Shown: positions 1 to 6,845 of the stretch, in pieces | Layout of the letters: each line of letters starts with the position of its first letter | How positions within the stretch are numbered: position 1 is the stretch's first letter | Assembly (NCBI GenBank): GCA_022511125.1 | Contig: JAFLSD010000008.1 | Coordinates: forward strand, 1 to 64,000 | DNA: 64,000 nt | Origin: Paramuribaculum sp. | GTDB taxonomy: Bacteria > Bacteroidota > Bacteroidia > Bacteroidales > Muribaculaceae | Reading direction: 5' to 3' | Notes under the pieces: generated by a model | Told to the model about the DNA's origin: nothing | The model's database searches: none | The model's input: only the letters and a program-made list of their open reading frames with translations | Position numbers and translations under genes: made by a program

Positions 1-385
1 GTTTATGTTTCATGAGCCTTTTTGACACCGATAATAAGTTATCTTTGACAGATGTTATAGTTTCAAGATTCGTTTTTATTGCCGGAAGAATTACTTGGGA
101 AAAATATGCTTGTGAAAGATTACCGGCAATCGCGAGTTCATTGGCTCTTTTGGCAGTTTGATTAAGGTTTCCGGCATCATGGGACAGAATGTTAATTGTC
201 TCTTTATAAAACTCTGAAATGGTTTTCATCTGTTCCATAACACCCTTCAAATCGTGGCTGTAATATTCCCTGACCGCCATTCTGACATAATGGCTTATAC
301 TTCCATAGCCACAGGCATGCTTTTTTAATTCTTCCGCTTCCGCGGGAGTAAGGCAAATGCGTAGAGATTTGGTTCTTTTATCCAT
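1..385 (-). CDS. MobC-like plasmid mobilization protein (partial, C-terminus outside window)
   Basis: An open frame starts at the ATG complementary to 383-385 and runs off the left edge, giving at least 128 residues without a stop. It starts MDKRTKSLRICLTPAEAEEL, a ribbon-helix-helix-like beginning. Near residues 72-82 it has the motif NLNQTAKRANE, the signature of the MobC family of relaxosome accessory proteins. Such proteins bind oriT DNA and help the relaxase nick it. The relaxase gene is normally immediately downstream, which here is outside the window. Together with the integrase at 1427-2683 it indicates a mobilizable rather than purely phage-like element. Family assignment rests on the motif and context. 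Confidence 0.8.
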   Translation of the reverse strand, partial: MDKRTKSLRICLTPAEAEELKKHACGYGSISHYVRMAVREYYSHDLKGVMEQMKTISEFYKETINILSHDAGNLNQTAKRANELAIAGNLSQAYFSQVILPAIKTNLETITSVKDNLLSVSKRLMKHK

Positions 386-1150
386 ATAAGCAATGTATTA
401 AATCACACTACCGGAAGTGATTTCCCCCGCAGCCAAAGGCTGTCGGCAAGAGCTCTTTCAGTGCATAAAACGAAGTTTTCTGTACAGAAAGGCACAACTT
501 GCTTGACTAAATTTTCAACGGATTTCATTAATTCCGGAAGCAATTTCGGAACGAAATTATTTGGGGAACCGGTTATCTAAACAAATTCACAACACATTTC
601 TGTTCGGTGAACATAAGTTTGTTTTACAAATGATATCAATTAAAATTACTATGATTTTCAAATGAACAGTATAAGAAACTATGGTCTAAATAAATTTGTA
701 AATCTTACTGAATATTTCAAGTAATGTTATAAAGGGAAACAGGTAGTTGTCCCAGATTACAAAATAAACTATATCGTAAAGAAAAATGGAAGTCTAACCA
801 ATTTACAATGTTATATGAAACCATAAGTAAGATTTTCTGATAAACAATAGATACATATAATCAAATTACCTACTAAGACATCAATAAGTCTTCAGTCATC
901 GTGTAAGTCTTTTCATTGAAAGTCTTACACGATTTAGATAAACAAAGGTCTCATTTACTCTTGTAAGACTGACAAGGGAAAATGAATTATATCTTCCAAA
1001 GAGCCGCAGGCTGTATTCAATTAGTATCTTCAATCAAACTATTTCGTTCAGAAAATCATAAGTAAATTTTATATAGGTACTGATGTTTTTTAGCTTAAAA
1101 ACTTGCATAATTCAATGAAATTTAGTAAATTAGATAAAAACTAATAGGTT
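386..1150. other. Non-coding element DNA with hairpins
   Basis: No convincing gene is seen in these 765 bases. They are AT-rich. Besides the inverted repeats at 423-560 there is a perfect 10-bp inverted repeat, ATCGTGTAAG at 898-907 and its complement at 924-933. Its 16-base loop can form a further short CTTT/AAAG pairing. It could be a terminator-like or protein-binding structure, but no T-run follows it directly. Confidence 0.5.
423..560. other. Candidate oriT region with two inverted repeats
   Basis: Immediately upstream of the mobC-like gene are two short inverted repeats. One is GCAGCC-AAA-GGCTGT (about 429-443). The other is a perfect 7-bp repeat around a 3-base centre, AATTTCG-GAA-CGAAATT (542-558). 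Origins of transfer of mobilizable elements commonly sit beside the mob genes and contain such hairpins. No nick site can be recognised by eye, so this is a positional inference. Confidence 0.3.
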
Positions 1151-1342
1151 ATGTCGATACTGCCTTTCATCATACTTGCACCTATATTGATAGTTGTTAT
1201 AGTGGTAGCCAAAATCCTCTTTTGGATTATGGAGAAGATGTTTGTATTGATATGTAAACTTGTTCCATTACTCTTTTCAGGGTTGGGCAAATTGTTTACT
1301 CTGACAGGAAAGAGATTAAAAATACTTTGGACTCATTTTTAG
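1151..1342 (+). CDS. Small hydrophobic membrane protein, unknown
   Basis: This 63-residue frame begins MSILPFIILAPILIVVIVV. It has one strongly hydrophobic segment over roughly residues 3-27 and a second, weaker one around 28-48, ending in a basic tail (KRLKILWTHF). It is followed within about 12 bases by a good hairpin terminator, which supports it being transcribed. No family is recognised. No clear TAnnTTTG promoter box was found just upstream, so it may be read from further up or may not be a real gene. Confidence 0.4.
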   Translation: MSILPFIILAPILIVVIVVAKILFWIMEKMFVLICKLVPLLFSGLGKLFTLTGKRLKILWTHF

Positions 1343-1353
1343 GTAACATAGAA

Positions 1354-1386
1354 AAGCCGTGCCAATCATAATGACCGACACGGCTT
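1354..1386. terminator. Bidirectional hairpin terminator between small ORF and integrase
   Basis: The stem AAGCCGTG (1354-1361) pairs perfectly with CACGGCTT (1379-1386). The hairpin lies between the convergent 3' ends of the small membrane-protein frame and the integrase. Confidence 0.65.
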
Positions 1387-1426
1387 CTTTGATGAATTTA
1401 ATTTTTTCCCTCCTGTTAATTTATAG

Positions 1427-2683
1427 TCATAATTTTATTAATTTAGGAGGGCGTCCTCGTTTTGGTTTATTGTTATCCCCATATAGTACATAATCCAAAA
1501 CCTTTCGGTTGGCTTCATCTACCTGTTTTGGATCAACTTCGATATAAATATCCGTTACAGTATGACTTCCATGACCTAAAGCTTGTGCGATTATATCTTT
1601 ACTTATTCCTATTCTATGAGCAATGGTTGCCCATGAATGACGTGCCCAATATGTAGTCAGTTCATCAATTTTGAGTTGTTCTTTTATTGCTTTTAGTCCT
1701 TTACACAGATTATTATAAAAGTGCCGGTAGTTCTCATATTTATCAATAAAATTCACAAGATATTTTTCCCCGGCATACTTTTCTATGATTGCTTTGGCTT
1801 CTTTTTCTACTTTTATTGAATAGGGACGATGAGTTTTAGAACGAAGGTATTCTATTCTTCCTTGATTTATCCTTTCCAAATAACATAAATCAATAACATT
1901 AATTCCAATTAACATGAATGTAAGTTTAAAGAAATCAAGATACTTTACCTGCCATTCTTCTTCACATTGATGATTGAAAATTCGTCGTAAAGTAGTTATA
2001 TCAAAATTTCTTTTCCGAGTAGGTTCAGATTTAATCTTAAATCTTCTAAATGGATAATTAGTTGTGACTTCATTATCAATAGCGTAATTGATAATTGTGC
2101 GAATGTTTCTGAGATGAATAGATATTGAGTTTATAGAATTATTACGGTTTAGGAGAAAATCATTAAAATCTTCTAACCAGGAAATCTTAATATCCTCAAA
2201 TTTAACTTTTGAGAGTTTTTCTTCGCCAATCCATTCAACAAGACGTCTTCTTGTTGCAAGGAAAATATCCTTTGTTCGATTTTTCTTTCTCTCCGTAGCC
2301 CTATCATACCAAATTAAGAAAGTATTTTCTTCCTTTTTACTTTTCGTGGTAACGGAATTATTAGCTTTTTCAGGACAAATTTTCAGAACTAAAAAATCCC
2401 TAACATCTTTGGCTGTCATTTGGCTGAGACCAATCGTAGGGTCGTCTTCCAATTTTAGGATTAATGTTTCTATTTCAACTTTCCTTCTTGAAATAAAATT
2501 ATTCCAAAATTTAGCTTCGGAATGATTTATGACTTTTTCGTTTTCTTTGTCCCATTGTTCTTCAGTCAATTGAATACCTAAAGGGAAAGAAGCGGTTTTA
2601 CGATCCTTGGATATATTTATCCTAAGGGAATGTGACTTCTCGTTTTTACGACGATTGTCAAAGTACAGATTAGAGGTTACCAT
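1427..2683 (-). CDS. Tyrosine recombinase/integrase of the element
   Basis: A 418-residue site-specific recombinase that would integrate and excise the element. The N-terminus (about 1-100) is an arm-type DNA-binding domain typical of Bacteroidetes integrases, with the SFPLGIQLTEEQWD segment. Residues about 115-210 form the SAM-like core-binding domain, and 225-400 the catalytic domain. ARHSWAT (R348, H349), LGH (H371) and the nucleophile Y380 in TDIYIEVD are visible. The position of the first catalytic arginine is asparagine (IGINVIDL, N262). The upstream His of the HxxR box is Tyr345. Loss of the first Arg is known from some Bacteroides integrases such as IntDOT. The C-terminus is basic (KPKRGRPPKLIKL). 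The gene reads away from the tRNA-derived junction at 2984. Confidence 0.92.
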   Translation of the reverse strand: MVTSNLYFDNRRKNEKSHSLRINISKDRKTASFPLGIQLTEEQWDKENEKVINHSEAKFWNNFISRRKVEIETLILKLEDDPTIGLSQMTAKDVRDFLVLKICPEKANNSVTTKSKKEENTFLIWYDRATERKKNRTKDIFLATRRRLVEWIGEEKLSKVKFEDIKISWLEDFNDFLLNRNNSINSISIHLRNIRTIINYAIDNEVTTNYPFRRFKIKSEPTRKRNFDITTLRRIFNHQCEEEWQVKYLDFFKLTFMLIGINVIDLCYLERINQGRIEYLRSKTHRPYSIKVEKEAKAIIEKYAGEKYLVNFIDKYENYRHFYNNLCKGLKAIKEQLKIDELTTYWARHSWATIAHRIGISKDIIAQALGHGSHTVTDIYIEVDPKQVDEANRKVLDYVLYGDNNKPKRGRPPKLIKL

Positions 2684-2777
2684 AGGCTTAAAAATTTATC
2701 CCTTCACCGAACCTTAGGAAAATTCTTGCGGTATGAGGACAAATTAAATGTCCATTTTTCCCTATGAAATTTTGCTT

Positions 2778-2807
2778 GCGCAAACATTGCGCAAACGTCG
2801 CGCAAAC
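2778..2807. repeat. Three GCGCAAAC iterons at 11-bp spacing
   Basis: GCGCAAAC occurs at 2778-2785, 2789-2796 and 2800-2807, exactly 11 bases apart and so on one face of the helix. The array lies between the integrase start and the tRNA-derived junction, where arm-type integrase or excisionase binding sites are expected. Looser GCAAAG/GCAAAC boxes, also 11 apart, are at 3134 and 3145. The binding role is inferred. Confidence 0.6.
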
Positions 2808-2832
2808 ATTTCTCGGTAAAAAACCGCAAAAA

Positions 2833-2868
2833 CCTTCAATTTTCGGCATTGAAAGGCTTTTTTTTAAG
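2833..2868. terminator. Hairpin with T-run
   Basis: CCTTCAAT and ATTGAAAGG flank a 7-base loop and are followed on the plus strand by a run of T; the minus strand also ends in a short T-run. It lies in the non-coding stretch upstream of the integrase. It may insulate the integrase from chromosomal transcription, or may simply be part of the attachment region. Confidence 0.4.
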
Positions 2869-2983
2869 CGTTCTAATAAGTAAGAATTGAAAGAAAAAAG
2901 CTGCAAATTTGATTGATTTACAGCCTTCTATGATGTTTGTCTTTTATTAAGAATGCCTGTTAGTCATAGAGTTACCTCCCATT

Positions 2984-3023
2984 CTTTCCAGGCGTGCCTC
3001 TTCAGCCACTCGAGCATCACTCC
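2984..3023 (-). pseudogene. Truncated tRNA-Ser(GGA), 5' half only
   Basis: Read on the minus strand from 3023, the sequence has a tRNA-Ser acceptor 5' strand (GGAGTGA), TG at positions 8-9, a D arm (CTCGAGTGGCTGAAGAG), the 5' anticodon stem CACGC and the loop CTGGAAA with anticodon GGA. It matches remembered bacterial tRNA-Ser(GGA) genes almost base for base up to position 39. The 3' anticodon stem should be GCGTG but reads GAATG. No variable arm, T arm (GGTTCGAATC) or 3' acceptor strand follows. This is therefore a 40-base fragment broken at the anticodon loop, the expected footprint of element insertion. Confidence 0.8.
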
Positions 3024-3235
3024 TTTTTTACTGCCAGTCATAGAAACACTTAATTATTAAAGATTTAGACCGGCTAAACATTACATTTTAGAATGCTTTG
3101 TTTTTATGTTAATTGTTTCTTGAAATGCCTTACGCAAAGCTCAAGCAAACATTTTCGGCTGCAAAATTAATAATTTTCTTTATGTTTCGCAATGATAGAT
3201 TGCAATGAGTATGTTAGAAAGATGTTTTTTTTATG

Positions 3236-3243
3236 TACTTTTG
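3236..3243 (+). promoter_or_regulatory. TAnnTTTG -7 box of lptB
   Basis: TACTTTTG matches the Bacteroidetes -7 consensus and lies 29 bases upstream of the ATG at 3272. An earlier in-frame ATG at 3233 would lie inside this promoter. That argues for the start at 3272. Confidence 0.55.
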
Positions 3244-3271
3244 TATGGTCAAAAGATTATTTGTTTGTCAG

Positions 3272-4147
3272 ATGGGAATAGATTTTAAGCTTGAAGATAT
3301 GCATTCCGGAAAGGACGATGCCGAACAACTAACTTTTTATGAGGCAGACGAAACGCCCGATGAGTTAGTGTCGCAAGAACCTATTTATGAGAATCCAGAA
3401 CCGGAGAAGATGGTGCTTCGGACTGAGAATCTTGTAAAGAAGTATCATCAACGTACTGTGGTAAATCATGTTTCTATCAACGTGACACAAGGAGAGATCG
3501 TAGGTCTTTTGGGACCGAACGGTGCGGGTAAGACCACGACGTTCTATATGACTACCGGTTTAATAACGCCCAATGAAGGTGAAATTTATCTAAACGATCT
3601 AAATATCACAAAATTTCCCGTATACAAGAGGGCACAGAACGGCATCGGCTATTTGGCTCAGGAGCCTTCGGTATTCAGAAAGCTAAGCGTGGAAAACAAT
3701 ATCCGTTCTATTCTTGAGATGACAAACCTGACAAAAGAACAGCAGAAGGAGCAATTGGAGAGTCTTATTGCAGAGTTCCGTCTGGAGAAGGTGAGAAAAA
3801 ATTTAGGCGATCAGCTTTCGGGAGGAGAAAGAAGAAGAACGGAAATAGCGCGTTGCCTGGCGATAAATCCAAAATTCATAATGCTCGACGAGCCTTTTGC
3901 GGGTGTCGATCCAATAGCTGTGGAGGATATTCAGTATATCGTTTATAAACTGAAGGAAAAAAATATAGGTATTCTCATAACCGACCATAACGCCCCAGAG
4001 ACTCTGAGTATTACAGACAGGGCTTACCTTCTTTTCGAGGGAAAGATATTGTTTCAGGGCACATCGGAGGAGCTTGCGGAGAATCCCGTAGTTCGTGAGA
4101 AATATTTGGGCCGTGGATTTACTTTCAATCGGAAACGGTTTGATTAA
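3272..4147 (+). CDS. lptB: LPS export ABC transporter ATP-binding protein LptB
   Basis: ATPase of the LptB2FG complex, which extracts lipopolysaccharide from the inner membrane and drives it along the Lpt bridge to the outer membrane. The ABC core begins near [14 protein letters not shown]. Walker [10 protein letters not shown], the Q-loop ([11 protein letters not shown]), signature LSGGERRR, Walker [11 protein letters not shown] and the switch HN (TDHNAPET) are all present; [13 protein letters not shown] closes the protein. The core is about the usual LptB length of 240 residues. It is preceded by an unusual acidic extension of roughly 45 residues, rich in D and E. The ATG at 3272 is chosen over 3233 because of the promoter box. 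The 3' end overlaps the convergent CPBP gene by 23 bases. Confidence 0.9.
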   Translation: MGIDFKLEDMHSGKDDAEQLTFYEADETPDELVSQEPIYENPEPEKMVLRTENLVKKYHQRTVVNHVSINVTQGEIVGLLGPNGAGKTTTFYMTTGLITPNEGEIYLNDLNITKFPVYKRAQNGIGYLAQEPSVFRKLSVENNIRSILEMTNLTKEQQKEQLESLIAEFRLEKVRKNLGDQLSGGERRRTEIARCLAINPKFIMLDEPFAGVDPIAVEDIQYIVYKLKEKNIGILITDHNAPETLSITDRAYLLFEGKILFQGTSEELAENPVVREKYLGRGFTFNRKRFD

Positions 4148-5033
4148 ACCGAGGCTTATCAGCTTGATTTCGAGTCAACGCATAAATCGATACCAGACAA
4201 GCAGCGGTAGCACAAAGACTGACCCAGAAAATCAATCTATCAAACGAGGTTGAAGTGGCCCCGATAGTATTAAAGTCAATAGAACCGGGGGAACTGAATT
4301 TCGTAGCCAACACGACCATCGTATTGTTGGTGATATGAGCGATTATGGCCAGCCAGACCGAACCACTCCACCACAACAGATACCCGAAAATCGCACCCAA
4401 AAGCAATCGTGGAATAAAACCGAATATCTGAAGGTGGACAGCGCTAAATATGAACGCAGTGCACCAAATTGCCAGATGAGGGCTCGTTCGTGAAGTAGCA
4501 ATAAGCCTTTGCAACATACCCCTGAAATATAATTCCTCACTAAATCCGGTCAAGAAACCGATTATGAGGATGGAAATAATAATACTCCCCACAGAGGAAC
4601 CGGACATAAGCAATGTGGTGAAACTGTTGGCGTCCTTTTCAAGGTTTTCAAGCACGGCTTGAAGTCCGGCAAGAGATTCGGGTAATTTCAATCCTTCATT
4701 CCAAACAACGACAAGGTTCATGGCAGGAGCCATCAACGGAATCAGTATAACGGTAAGTATCGATGGCAAGAGGCCTGGAGACTTGGAGACAGTGAGAAAA
4801 TCTGCAGGACGACGTGTAATCATCATGGCCACGATAAGAGAGGGCAGAATAAAAACAATCAAATCCTGAAGAATCGTAGAAATTCGTAGTTTAGCGGCTG
4901 ACATTTCGCCTTTATATGCAATGATAGCTATCAGAACACTCGCTACGATATAGCATAAAACAGTGACAAGCAGAAATAACAATACACGCTTGGAAGTCGG
5001 AACCGTGAAATTTATAGGTTTAAAATTTGACAT
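4125..5033 (-). CDS. CPBP-family intramembrane glutamic protease
   Basis: Multi-spanning inner-membrane protein of about 302 residues from the ATG at 5033. Counted from that start, the CPBP (CAAX protease/bacteriocin-processing) motifs are visible: SEELYFRG with E166, E167 and R171, H200 in [10 protein letters not shown], and HITNN with H233 and N237. These form the presumed active site within the membrane. Its substrate is unknown. Members elsewhere process prenylated proteins or peptides, or act in immunity. The start at 5033 overlaps trmN6 by only 14 bases; the longer frame from 5102 would overlap it by 83. It is probably co-transcribed behind trmN6. Confidence 0.85.
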   Translation of the reverse strand: MSNFKPINFTVPTSKRVLLFLLVTVLCYIVASVLIAIIAYKGEMSAAKLRISTILQDLIVFILPSLIVAMMITRRPADFLTVSKSPGLLPSILTVILIPLMAPAMNLVVVWNEGLKLPESLAGLQAVLENLEKDANSFTTLLMSGSSVGSIIISILIIGFLTGFSEELYFRGMLQRLIATSRTSPHLAIWCTAFIFSAVHLQIFGFIPRLLLGAIFGYLLWWSGSVWLAIIAHITNNTMVVLATKFSSPGSIDFNTIGATSTSFDRLIFWVSLCATAACLVSIYALTRNQADKPRFNQTVSD

Positions 5034-5748
5034 AAAAATCTTTAGTGAGATTGATATATGATTGAGTATAATCGCCGGATTCGTCGTGGATAAACAATTC
5101 ACCCTCCTTTAAAACCGAGTCATGCAACCTGAAATCCCAGAGGATGCGAGCCGTTCTTTTTTTGGGGGAAGAATAAACAAACACTTTCCTGGAGAGATGA
5201 AGAGAATGAAGACGGGACAGGAATTGTATTTCCTCTTCTCTCTCGGCAGGAGAAATAAAAGACAAACGCCCGATAGCCGGGTCAAGTATATTACGGGCAT
5301 TTTCCAACAACCAGCTGTAGGAAAGAGATGCTTCGTGTCTTGCGAGTTTTTTCGACTCCCGAGGAGAGACTATTGCAGAACGCCCATAGTCAAAATATGG
5401 AGGATTGCTGATAACTAAATCAACTTGAGGCAGCTCAAGATTGGAGATGTCATCGTTGATGAAACATATTGCAGCATTCCATAGCGAGTGTTCACGGTTA
5501 TAGAGACTTTCATTGTATGCTCGTTTTTCAAGTTCAACGCCGAGAATTTTCGATACGCCTCTCTGAGCCAACATCAGACTGAGTAGCCCTGTTCCACTTC
5601 CTGCATCTATGGCAGTCCGTACGCCCTTAACATCTACCCACGCGCCAAGAATTACGCTATCCGTTGAGATTTTCATAGCGCTGTCGGCGTTTCGCATTTC
5701 GAACTCTTTGAACCTGAAAACCGTTTTTTTATCAGAGCATTCTATCAT
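5020..5748 (-). CDS. trmN6: tRNA1(Val) (adenine(37)-N6)-methyltransferase
   Basis: SAM-dependent methyltransferase of 242 residues, the usual YfiC/TrmN6 size. It is expected to methylate A37 of tRNA-Val. The N-terminal FRFKEFEMRN segment is typical of the family. SAM-binding motif I is DAGSGTGLLSL (48-58). The adenine-N6 catalytic motif is NPPYF (115-119). It is the first gene of a two-gene unit with the CPBP protease and is divergent from engB across 84 bases. A TAACTTTG box lies 19 bases upstream. Confidence 0.88.
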   Translation of the reverse strand: MIECSDKKTVFRFKEFEMRNADSAMKISTDSVILGAWVDVKGVRTAIDAGSGTGLLSLMLAQRGVSKILGVELEKRAYNESLYNREHSLWNAAICFINDDISNLELPQVDLVISNPPYFDYGRSAIVSPRESKKLARHEASLSYSWLLENARNILDPAIGRLSFISPAEREEEIQFLSRLHSLHLSRKVFVYSSPKKRTARILWDFRLHDSVLKEGELFIHDESGDYTQSYINLTKDFYVKF

Positions 5749-5766
5749 TTCATGCTAAATGTTTCA

Positions 5767-5774
5767 CAAAGTTA
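5767..5774 (-). promoter_or_regulatory. -7 box for trmN6
   Basis: CAAAGTTA on the plus strand reads TAACTTTG on the minus strand, a perfect TAnnTTTG box 19 bases before the trmN6 ATG. Confidence 0.6.
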
Positions 5775-5832
5775 TTAAACAAATTGCATTAACAATACTA
5801 ATTCTCTAATTTTACGTCTAAAATCAGAAGAG

Positions 5833-6447
5833 ATGAAAATTAATTCAGCACAATTTAAGATCAGTAATTCGGAAGTAGAAAAGTGTCCGAAAGAGTCGAA
5901 ACATGAATATGCTTTTATCGGGAGATCCAATGTAGGGAAGTCAAGTCTGATAAATATGCTCACAGGCAGAAAAGGTTTAGCCATGACTTCGTCGACTCCC
6001 GGAAAGACTATGCTGATCAACCATTTTTTGATAAACAACGAATGGTATATCGTTGATTTACCGGGCTATGGGTATGCAAGGCGTGATAAGGAAAGTAGAA
6101 GCAAACTGCAAACAATAATTCAAAACTATATCTTGAACCGTTGCGAACTGACGAATTTGTTCGTATTAGTCGACTCCCGTCACGAACCTCAGAAGATCGA
6201 TATGGAATTTTTCGAATGGCTCGGAGAAAACGGTGTCCCTTTCAGCATAGTGTTCACGAAGATCGATAAAATAGGCAAGGAGGTACTCAAAAAGAATATC
6301 GATGACTATTGTAACAAACTTTTGGAACAATGGGAGGAATTGCCTCCAATCTTCATGACATCGAGCGAGGATGGAAGGGGGCGTGAAGAATTGCTCGATT
6401 ATATCGAGGAGTTGAATAAACTTCCTCTTCCGGAAGATAAAAACTGA
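5833..6447 (+). CDS. engB: Ribosome biogenesis GTPase EngB (YihA/YsxC)
   Basis: TrmE-Era-EngA-like GTPase of 204 residues needed for large-subunit ribosome assembly. G1 is GRSNVGKS (30-37). The G2 region SSTPGKT (53-59), G3 DLPGYG (75-80) and G4 TKID are all visible. The length is normal for the family. It is divergent from trmN6; a weak TAATTTTA box lies at 5807-5814. Downstream follows a very small cysteine-containing frame. Confidence 0.93.
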   Translation: MKINSAQFKISNSEVEKCPKESKHEYAFIGRSNVGKSSLINMLTGRKGLAMTSSTPGKTMLINHFLINNEWYIVDLPGYGYARRDKESRSKLQTIIQNYILNRCELTNLFVLVDSRHEPQKIDMEFFEWLGENGVPFSIVFTKIDKIGKEVLKKNIDDYCNKLLEQWEELPPIFMTSSEDGRGREELLDYIEELNKLPLPEDKN

Positions 6448-6493
6448 ACTTTTTCATTAATGGCAGCGTTAAAATAGAAAAAACAAAAATATT

Positions 6494-6658
6494 ATGGCAA
6501 ACTGTAAATGTAAATGCGGAAGCAAAAAGGCTACAGAGGAACAGGCTATGGAATATCCCGGCGTAGCTGAAAACAAAGCTGATAACGACAAAGTATCGGT
6601 AGAATTGGAAAAAGAGAGGACTGAGACTCTCAACAACAATCCGAGGAACGAGGATTGA
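6494..6658 (+). CDS. Small protein with N-terminal CxCxC motif
   Basis: A 54-residue frame from the ATG at 6494 to TGA at 6656-6658. It starts MANCKCKCGSKK and continues with an acidic, Glu/Asn-rich tail ending NNNPRNED. The three cysteines (C4, C6, C8) alternate with lysines and could bind metal or tether the peptide. The rest looks disordered. It lies 46 bases after engB and is followed at once by a strong hairpin terminator, so it is probably the last gene of the engB unit. No family is recognised. Confidence 0.55.
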   Translation: MANCKCKCGSKKATEEQAMEYPGVAENKADNDKVSVELEKERTETLNNNPRNED

Positions 6659-6680
6659 AGAATTCGCGAAGATGAAATTG

Positions 6681-6716
6681 AAGCGTGACTATACCTGTTA
6701 TAGCCACGCTTTTTAT
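6681..6716 (+). terminator. Rho-independent terminator after engB unit
   Basis: AAGCGTG-A-CTATA pairs with TATAG-C-CACGCTT around a short loop and is followed by a T-run. Confidence 0.7.
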
Positions 6717-6733
6717 TAAATATAGTTAAACTT

Positions 6734-6842
6734 AAAATTATTTTTTACGTTATTTTGCTGATTTTCTTCTTTTTAAGGTGGGCAACTTTTAATGTATAGG
6801 CCAAATTCGCAGATAGGGGGACAGATTTGATATTAACTTTGC
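6734..6842 (+). repeat. Promoter-region repeat, copy 1 (matches 58941-59049)
   Basis: Three blocks match the second copy in identical register: a 12-base AAAATTATTTTT at 6734, a block at 6774-6814 with 38 of 41 bases the same, and the -7 box with its next base, TAACTTTGC, at 6834-6842. The offset is a constant 52,207 bases, while the DNA between blocks has diverged. It lies directly upstream of the ATP-grasp gene. Confidence 0.85.
6834..6841 (+). promoter_or_regulatory. -7 box of the ATP-grasp gene, 4 bases from the ATG
   Basis: TAACTTTG ends at 6841 and the ATG is at 6846. With usual -7 box geometry the transcript would begin at or next to the start codon, implying a leaderless mRNA. Confidence 0.6.
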
Positions 6843-6845
6843 GAC

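Larger units (their letters stand above)
1..2984. mobile_element. Right end of an integrative mobilizable element
   Basis: The segment from the left edge to about 2984 carries a MobC-like mobilization gene, hairpin-rich non-coding DNA, a small membrane protein and a tyrosine integrase. It stops at a tRNA-Ser fragment. It is visibly richer in A and T than the chromosomal genes to the right. An integrase reading away from an adjacent tRNA-derived junction is the usual layout of tRNA-targeting integrative elements. The relaxase and the other end would lie to the left, outside the window. The exact right boundary is not certain, because iteron-like boxes also occur at 3134-3150, beyond the tRNA fragment. 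Confidence 0.75.
2684..3271. other. Attachment region and lptB upstream region
   Basis: This gap between the integrase and lptB holds the iterons, a hairpin, an imperfect inverted repeat (about 2911-2932), the tRNA-Ser fragment and the lptB promoter. No protein-coding gene is supported. On the right of the tRNA fragment, 3132-3150 has two degenerate GCAAAG/GCAAAC boxes spaced 11 bases. Confidence 0.6.

Noticed and set aside
2688-2906. 72-codon minus-strand frame upstream of the integrase
   Set aside because: It is translated straight through the GCGCAAAC iterons and the hairpin, has no family resemblance and lies in the expected attachment region.
3233-3271. Earlier ATG for lptB
   Set aside because: It overlaps the TACTTTTG promoter box, so the transcript would begin after it.
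4125-4147. lptB/CPBP 3' overlap as possible frameshift or assembly error
   Set aside because: Both proteins end with sequences fitting their families, so a short convergent overlap is the simpler reading.
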